NCBI GenBank assembly: GCA_029961745.1
Contig: CP124680.1
Span: forward strand, 930,001-994,000
Source: Nocardioides sp. L-11A
Lineage (GTDB): Bacteria > Actinomycetota > Actinomycetes > Propionibacteriales > Nocardioidaceae
DNA length: 64,000 bases
Reading direction: 5' to 3'
The position numbers and the translations under genes are program-made. Below are positions 59,819 to 64,000 of this stretch, in pieces. Numbering within the stretch: position 1 is the first letter of the stretch; every line of letters starts with the position of its first letter. The notes under the pieces are model-generated. The model saw only the letters and a program-made list of their open reading frames with translations, did not search any database and was not told the DNA's origin.

Positions 59819-61255
59819 TCAGCGCGGCGCGGCGCGCTTGCCTCCCGATGCGGAGCCGCCGGAGCCGCCGGAGCGCCCGGACTTGCCGCGCTCGGGGCTG
59901 GTCTCCTCGTAGTAGTAATAGTAATAGGAGCCGATCGCGCGCTTGGCGACCATGTTGACCACGATGCCGTAGAGCCGACCGCCGACCTGGTTGAGCCGCT
60001 TGACCGCCTCGGCCACCTGGTCGCGTGTGGTCTCGGCATGGCGGACGACCAGGATGACGCCGTCGCCGATGGTGGCCAGGACCGAGGTGTCGGCGACGGG
60101 CAGCAGCGGCGGCGCGTCGATGATCACGATGTCGTACGACGCCCGCAGCCGCTGCAGCAGGTCCTGGGTGATCCGGGACTGCAGGATCTCGGTCGGGTTC
60201 GGCGGCTTGGCGCCGGACGCGAGCACGTGGAGGCCGCTGGCCTCGTGGACCTGGATCGCGTCGTGGATCTCGGTGCGGCCGATGAGAGCCGTCGTGAGAC
60301 CGATCGCCGGGTCGAGGCCCAGGGTCGTCGCGACCCGGGGCCGACGCAGGTCGGCGTCGATGATCAGCGTGTTGCGGCCGGTCTGGGCGAGGGCGACGGC
60401 GAGGTTGGTGGCCGTCATGGTCTTGCCCTCGCCGGGCACGGCACTGGTGATCACCAGGCAGCGCGGCTGGTTGTCGAGGTCGATGAACTGCAGGTTGGTG
60501 CGCAGCAGCCGGAACGCCTCGGTGCGCGCGGCGAAGCCGCCGAGGTCGGTCAGCAGGGGAGCGTTGCGCATGTCGGTGTCGAAGCCGACGCTCGCCAGGA
60601 CCGGTGCCTCGGTGATCTCGCTGACGTGGTCGGCGGTCCGGATCGTCCGGTCCAGCAGCTCGCGCACGAGCGCCAGGGCGATGCCGAGCAGGAGGCCGAC
60701 GAGGCCGGCCACCACCAGGTAGAGCGCCGTGCGGGGACTCACCTGCGAGGGGTTGTAGCTCGCCTTGTCGGTGATCTGGGCCGTGATCTGGGGCGACTCG
60801 CCCGACGACGTCCCACCCGGGGTCTCCAGCTCGGAGATGTAGCGGGTGAACTGGTCGGTGAGGACGTCGTTGATCGTCTGGGCCTGGCGGGCCGACGTGT
60901 CGGTCACCTTGAGCTGGATGAGGGAGGTGGTCTCGACGACCTCGGCGCTGATCTCGCCCGCGAGCTGGCCCGGCGTCATGTCCAGGTCGAGCGCGTCGAT
61001 CACCCGCTGGGAGAGCTCCTCGCTGCGCGCCAGGTCGGCGTACGCCGTGGCCCGGGTCTGCGCGAAGTAGAGCGCGGTGATCGCGTCGGTGCTCTCCCGC
61101 ACGTCGACGCTGAGGAAGACGGTCGACTTCGACTCGTACTTCGGCGTGAGGACGACGAAGCTCAGCAGGGAGGCGACACCGACTCCGACCACCATGAGTG
61201 CCACGACGCTGAGCCACCTTCGCCGGAGTACTCCGACGAACTGTTTGAAGTCCAA
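59819..61255 (-). CDS. Wzz-BY-kinase fusion (polysaccharide co-polymerase tyrosine kinase)
   Basis: A 478-residue protein from TTG 61255, with GAGGG about 9 nt upstream. Residues about 16-36 and 177-197 are membrane helices flanking an extracytoplasmic Wzz domain. The cytoplasmic BY-kinase has Walker A SAVPGEGKT (271-279), Walker A' LIIDADLRRP (297-306) and Walker B VIIDAPP (377-383). A cluster of six Tyr (444-449) is the autophosphorylation tail. It sets chain length and activity of the glycan machinery. A Ser/Gly/Arg-rich tail follows the Tyr cluster. Confidence 0.93.
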   Translation of the reverse strand: MDFKQFVGVLRRRWLSVVALMVVGVGVASLLSFVVLTPKYESKSTVFLSVDVRESTDAITALYFAQTRATAYADLARSEELSQRVIDALDLDMTPGQLAGEISAEVVETTSLIQLKVTDTSARQAQTINDVLTDQFTRYISELETPGGTSSGESPQITAQITDKASYNPSQVSPRTALYLVVAGLVGLLLGIALALVRELLDRTIRTADHVSEITEAPVLASVGFDTDMRNAPLLTDLGGFAARTEAFRLLRTNLQFIDLDNQPRCLVITSAVPGEGKTMTATNLAVALAQTGRNTLIIDADLRRPRVATTLGLDPAIGLTTALIGRTEIHDAIQVHEASGLHVLASGAKPPNPTEILQSRITQDLLQRLRASYDIVIIDAPPLLPVADTSVLATIGDGVILVVRHAETTRDQVAEAVKRLNQVGGRLYGIVVNMVAKRAIGSYYYYYYEETSPERGKSGRSGGSGGSASGGKRAAPR

Positions 61256-61317
61256 AGTGTCGACCCTCGTCCTCGCGTGTGGGGGCAGTGTGATCCGGCA
61301 CGCGGCCGGCGGTCGAA

Positions 61318-61323
61318 AGTGTA
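61318..61323 (-). promoter_or_regulatory. Candidate -10 of BY-kinase gene
   Basis: TACACT on the minus strand lies 62 nt upstream of TTG 61255, implying a leader with SD. No strong -35 was seen. Confidence 0.35.
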
Positions 61324-61379
61324 AGCGGTCACTGCGCCCGATGGCGCAGGACGCCACACGTCGGCGCCCGAAGTCGCAC

Positions 61380-61385
61380 TATGCT
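61380..61385 (+). promoter_or_regulatory. -10 hexamer, leaderless DUF4012 gene
   Basis: TATGCT followed by 7 nt and ATG 61393. The ATG inside the hexamer (61381) is therefore unlikely to be the start. Confidence 0.6.
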
Positions 61386-61392
61386 CGCCTCC

Positions 61393-63231
61393 ATGTCGAC
61401 CGAGCGGCGCCGCCGGCGCCGCAGCCGGCCGCGGACACCCATCGAGCGCGTGCGACACCGGCTGCGCCGGTTGACGCGGAGCCGGCACCGCGGCCTGCTG
61501 GTCCTGGCGGCGGTGCTGCTGGCGGCGGGCACCTGGGTGGGCTGGACCCTGTGGTCCACCAGCCGGGCGCTGGCGGAGGTGTCCACCCGGGCCGAGGTGA
61601 TGCGAGCCGCGCTCGTCCGCGGCGACGCCGACGGCGCCCGGCGGGCGATGGCGGAGTACCGCGACGCCGCCGAGACCGCGCGCTCGCGCACCGGCGGCCT
61701 GACCTGGGCGGCGCTCGAGCGTTTGCCGGTCCTCGGCGACGACCTCGACGGCATCGCCGTCGTCGCGGACGTGCTCGCCGATCTCGGACGCGACGGGCTC
61801 CCGCCCCTGGCCGACGCCGCGGAGGAGGTGTCGGGGGAGGCGTTCCGTCCCGACGGCCACACCTTCCCGGTCGACGCGATCGCGGGGCTGGCCGACCCCG
61901 CCGAGCGCAGCGAGGCGGCCTTCGACCGCGCGGACGCCACGCTGGCGGAGGTCGACCCGAGCTCCTTCGTGGGGCCGGTGCGGCAGCGGTTCGACGAGCT
62001 GCGCGACCTGGTCGTGGACGCGCGCCGGACCCTCGGCACGACCTACCGTGCCGCTCGACTGATCCCCCGGCTCATCGGCGACGACCGGCCGCGCCACTTC
62101 CTGCTGGTCCTGCAGAACAACGCCGAGGCGCGCAGCAGCGGCGGCCTCCCCGGAGCGCTGACCCTGGTCCGGGCCGACCGGGGTGAGGTCGAGGTCGTCG
62201 AGCAGGCCGATGCCGCCGACCTCGGGAGCTCGGACCAGCCGATCCTGCCGTTGAGTGCCGAGGAGCGCGAGGCCTTCGGCGACCTGCTCGGCGTCTATCC
62301 CGTCGACGCGACCCTCACCCCCGACTTCGGCCGGGCCGCGGACCTGCTCCGCACCCGGTGGCAGCAGGCCCGTGGTGGCCGCGTCGACGGCGTCATCTTC
62401 GTCGACCCGGTGGCCGTGAGCTACCTGCTGACCGGCACCGGCGCGGTGCCCGTGCCCGGCTACCCGGCGGTCACCGCGGACACGGTGGTCGCGGCCGTCG
62501 AGAACCAGATCTACCGGCTCAGCGAGGACCGGGACGTGCACAGCGACTACCAGCAGGCGGTGGCGGAGGCCGTCTTCGACGCCTTCGCCGACGGCACGGG
62601 CGACTCGGTCGCCGTCCTGACCGGCCTGGTGCGCGGCGTCCAGGAGGGCCGGGTCCGGCTCGCCCTGACCGAGCCCGAGGCGCAGGCGGAGATCGCGGGC
62701 ACCACGATCGCCGGCGAGTTCACCCCGGAGGGCGGCACCGAGCCTCAGGTCGGCGTGTACCTCAACGATGCCGGACCCACGAAGATGCAGTACTACCTCG
62801 CGTACGACGCGCGCGTCTTCGCCCGCTCCTGCACCGAGGGGCGCCAGGCGATCGCCGGCGAGGTCGAGTTCCACAGCGACACCCCGCCGGACGTCGGGCA
62901 GCTGCCGCCGGCGATCACCGGGGCGACCTATCCGGGGGTCCGGGTCGCGCCCGGTCACCAGCTGCTGGTCGTCTACCTGACGACCCCGGTCGGCGGGAGC
63001 CTCGAGGAGGTGGCGGTCGACGGACGGCCGCAGTCGATCGACGCGGTCCCGTTCGAGGGCCGCGACCTGGTCCGGGTCGCGGTCTCCCTCGCGCCCCAGG
63101 CGCGGCACCGGCTCTCCTTCGTCATGCGCGGCGGCCCGGGCCAGGACGGCGACATCGAGGTCGAGGTCAGCCCGGGCGCGCGCCCGGTGAGCTCCAACGC
63201 GACGGTGCCGTCGGCCTGCGCCGTCCGCTGA
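61393..63231 (+). CDS. DUF4012-family membrane-anchored exported protein
   Basis: A 612-residue protein. A strongly basic N-terminus ([10 protein letters not shown] type) precedes one membrane helix (LLVLAAVLLAAGTWVGWTLW, residues ~40-59), so the rest is outside the cell. FLLVLQNNAEARSSGGLPGAL is the DUF4012 signature. The family is common next to exopolysaccharide genes in actinobacteria; a role in glycan attachment or export is likely but unproven. It is divergent from the BY-kinase gene. Confidence 0.85.
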   Translation: MSTERRRRRRSRPRTPIERVRHRLRRLTRSRHRGLLVLAAVLLAAGTWVGWTLWSTSRALAEVSTRAEVMRAALVRGDADGARRAMAEYRDAAETARSRTGGLTWAALERLPVLGDDLDGIAVVADVLADLGRDGLPPLADAAEEVSGEAFRPDGHTFPVDAIAGLADPAERSEAAFDRADATLAEVDPSSFVGPVRQRFDELRDLVVDARRTLGTTYRAARLIPRLIGDDRPRHFLLVLQNNAEARSSGGLPGALTLVRADRGEVEVVEQADAADLGSSDQPILPLSAEEREAFGDLLGVYPVDATLTPDFGRAADLLRTRWQQARGGRVDGVIFVDPVAVSYLLTGTGAVPVPGYPAVTADTVVAAVENQIYRLSEDRDVHSDYQQAVAEAVFDAFADGTGDSVAVLTGLVRGVQEGRVRLALTEPEAQAEIAGTTIAGEFTPEGGTEPQVGVYLNDAGPTKMQYYLAYDARVFARSCTEGRQAIAGEVEFHSDTPPDVGQLPPAITGATYPGVRVAPGHQLLVVYLTTPVGGSLEEVAVDGRPQSIDAVPFEGRDLVRVAVSLAPQARHRLSFVMRGGPGQDGDIEVEVSPGARPVSSNATVPSACAVR

Positions 63232-63336
63232 GCTGACCCCGGACGGCGGGCCGGCCCCATCTCTTTACCTTCGGGACACCGCGGCGCCACGGAGCGGGGG
63301 CGAGGTGGTCACCCGGCATCGTGAACATGGCTGCCC

Positions 63337-64000
63337 GTGCCCCCCACCCCCCAGGTGGCGCGACTGGCCGATGCCCTTCTCGTCCCCTCCCTCGATGACC
63401 GGCTGATCGATCTGGTCGGCGCGCCCGGCTTCGTCCCCGTGGCCTTCCTGCTCGCCTTCGCGGCCGGCGCCGCCCACGCGGTCGGACCCGGCCACGGCAA
63501 GAGCCTCGCCGCGGCGTACCTCGTCGGCTCGGACGGCAAGGTGCGCGACGCAGCCTGGCTCGGCGTCTCCGTGGCCGTCATGCACACGGTCTCGGTCCTC
63601 GTCGTCGCCGTGGCGTGGACCTTCCTCTCCCTGTCCGACCTGCTCTCGCTCGAGCGGCTCACCAGCGCACTGCAGCTGTTCGCCGGGTTGATGGTGATCG
63701 GGGTCGGCGTCTGGCTGCTGCGCCGACATCTCCGCGTCGGCGGGCACGGGCATGGGCACGGGCACGGGCATGGGCACGGGCACGGACATGGGCACGGACA
63801 CGGACATGGGCACGGACACGGACACGGACCCAGCCGGCCGGGGCTGGTGCTGCTCGGCATGTCCGGCGGCCTGACGCCGTCGCCGGCGGCCTTCCTGGTG
63901 CTGGTGACCGGTATCTTCACCGGCCGCTCCGGGTTCGCGCTGCTCCTGGTGATCACCTTCGGCCTCGGTCTGGCCACCGTGCTGTTCGGGGTCGGCCTGC
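63337..64000 (+). CDS. NicO/RcnA-type nickel-cobalt exporter with His-Gly tract, 3' partial
   Basis: The frame runs off the right edge; at least 221 residues are seen from GTG 63337 (GTG 63352 is an alternative). AGAAHAVGPGHGKSLAAAYLVG is the conserved NicO-family helix motif with metal-binding His. Fourteen His-Gly units (63745-63828) form a cytoplasmic metal-binding loop between the third and fourth helices. LGMSGGLTPSPAAFLVLV after the tract is also typical. It would export or import Ni/Co. A good start lacks a clear SD. Confidence 0.8.
   Translation, partial: MPPTPQVARLADALLVPSLDDRLIDLVGAPGFVPVAFLLAFAAGAAHAVGPGHGKSLAAAYLVGSDGKVRDAAWLGVSVAVMHTVSVLVVAVAWTFLSLSDLLSLERLTSALQLFAGLMVIGVGVWLLRRHLRVGGHGHGHGHGHGHGHGHGHGHGHGHGHGHGPSRPGLVLLGMSGGLTPSPAAFLVLVTGIFTGRSGFALLLVITFGLGLATVLFGVGL
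63745..63828 (+). repeat. 6-bp tandem repeat encoding (His-Gly)14
   Basis: cacggg/catggg/cacgga hexanucleotide units repeat 14 times in frame. Copy number is likely to vary between strains by slippage. Confidence 0.95.

Overview
The window is very GC-rich, almost fully coding DNA from a high-G+C actinobacterium. Mycothiol synthase (mshD), GlnR, a SARP/AfsR-type regulator, Zur, a two-domain MutT1, PhoP-type PHO boxes and many leaderless transcripts all point to Actinomycetota. The overall gene style suggests Nocardioides or a close relative (family Nocardioidaceae); the genus is an inference. There is no rRNA, CRISPR array or intact transposase. Four tRNA genes are present (Phe, Glu, Asp, Lys).

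Bases 1-18700 are mostly housekeeping and stress genes. They comprise an MMPL exporter cut by the left edge, a tRNA cluster followed by a decayed vapBC-like toxin-antitoxin pair, a zincin-like protease, a SARP regulator, an operon of an anti-sigma-like ATPase plus two FluC fluoride channel subunits behind a SigB-type promoter, NDH-2, a thioesterase behind a KstR-like operator, Zur, a sigma-like/SDR/CPBP operon divergent from a MerR-DICT regulator, a cold-shock protein and MutT1.

Bases 18850-29100 form a phosphate island: pstSCAB with a PHO box, an orphan winged-helix regulator with a degenerate receiver, a Pit transporter with its DUF47 partner, and polyphosphate kinase with its own PHO box. 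Bases 29236-36823 hold two members of a three-member family of membrane proteins that share a C-terminal module (the third is at 11009-12040). One is a 1295-residue coiled-coil protein with PEES and EP repeats. mshD, an SGNH hydrolase, glnR and moaD follow.

Bases 36865-63231 are a large surface-glycan locus of the Wzx type: an O-antigen-ligase-like polymerase/ligase, an initiating sugar-phosphate transferase, four glycosyltransferases, a GDP-mannose-epimerase-like enzyme, six methyltransferase domains (one fused to a kinase-like domain), two hexapeptide acetyltransferases, a sulfotransferase, an ACP / AMP-ligase / ketoreductase cassette, a flippase, a Wzz/BY-kinase and a DUF4012 protein. Two paralogous GDSL-esterase lipoproteins are embedded in it. 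The window ends inside a NicO-type metal exporter with a His-Gly tract.

The most unusual non-genic signals are a dispersed repeat family that sits 11-15 nt after stop codons, several elaborate palindromes in convergent intergenic gaps, and a recurring TAnnnT-N6-8-start arrangement that predicts leaderless mRNAs for about fifteen genes.
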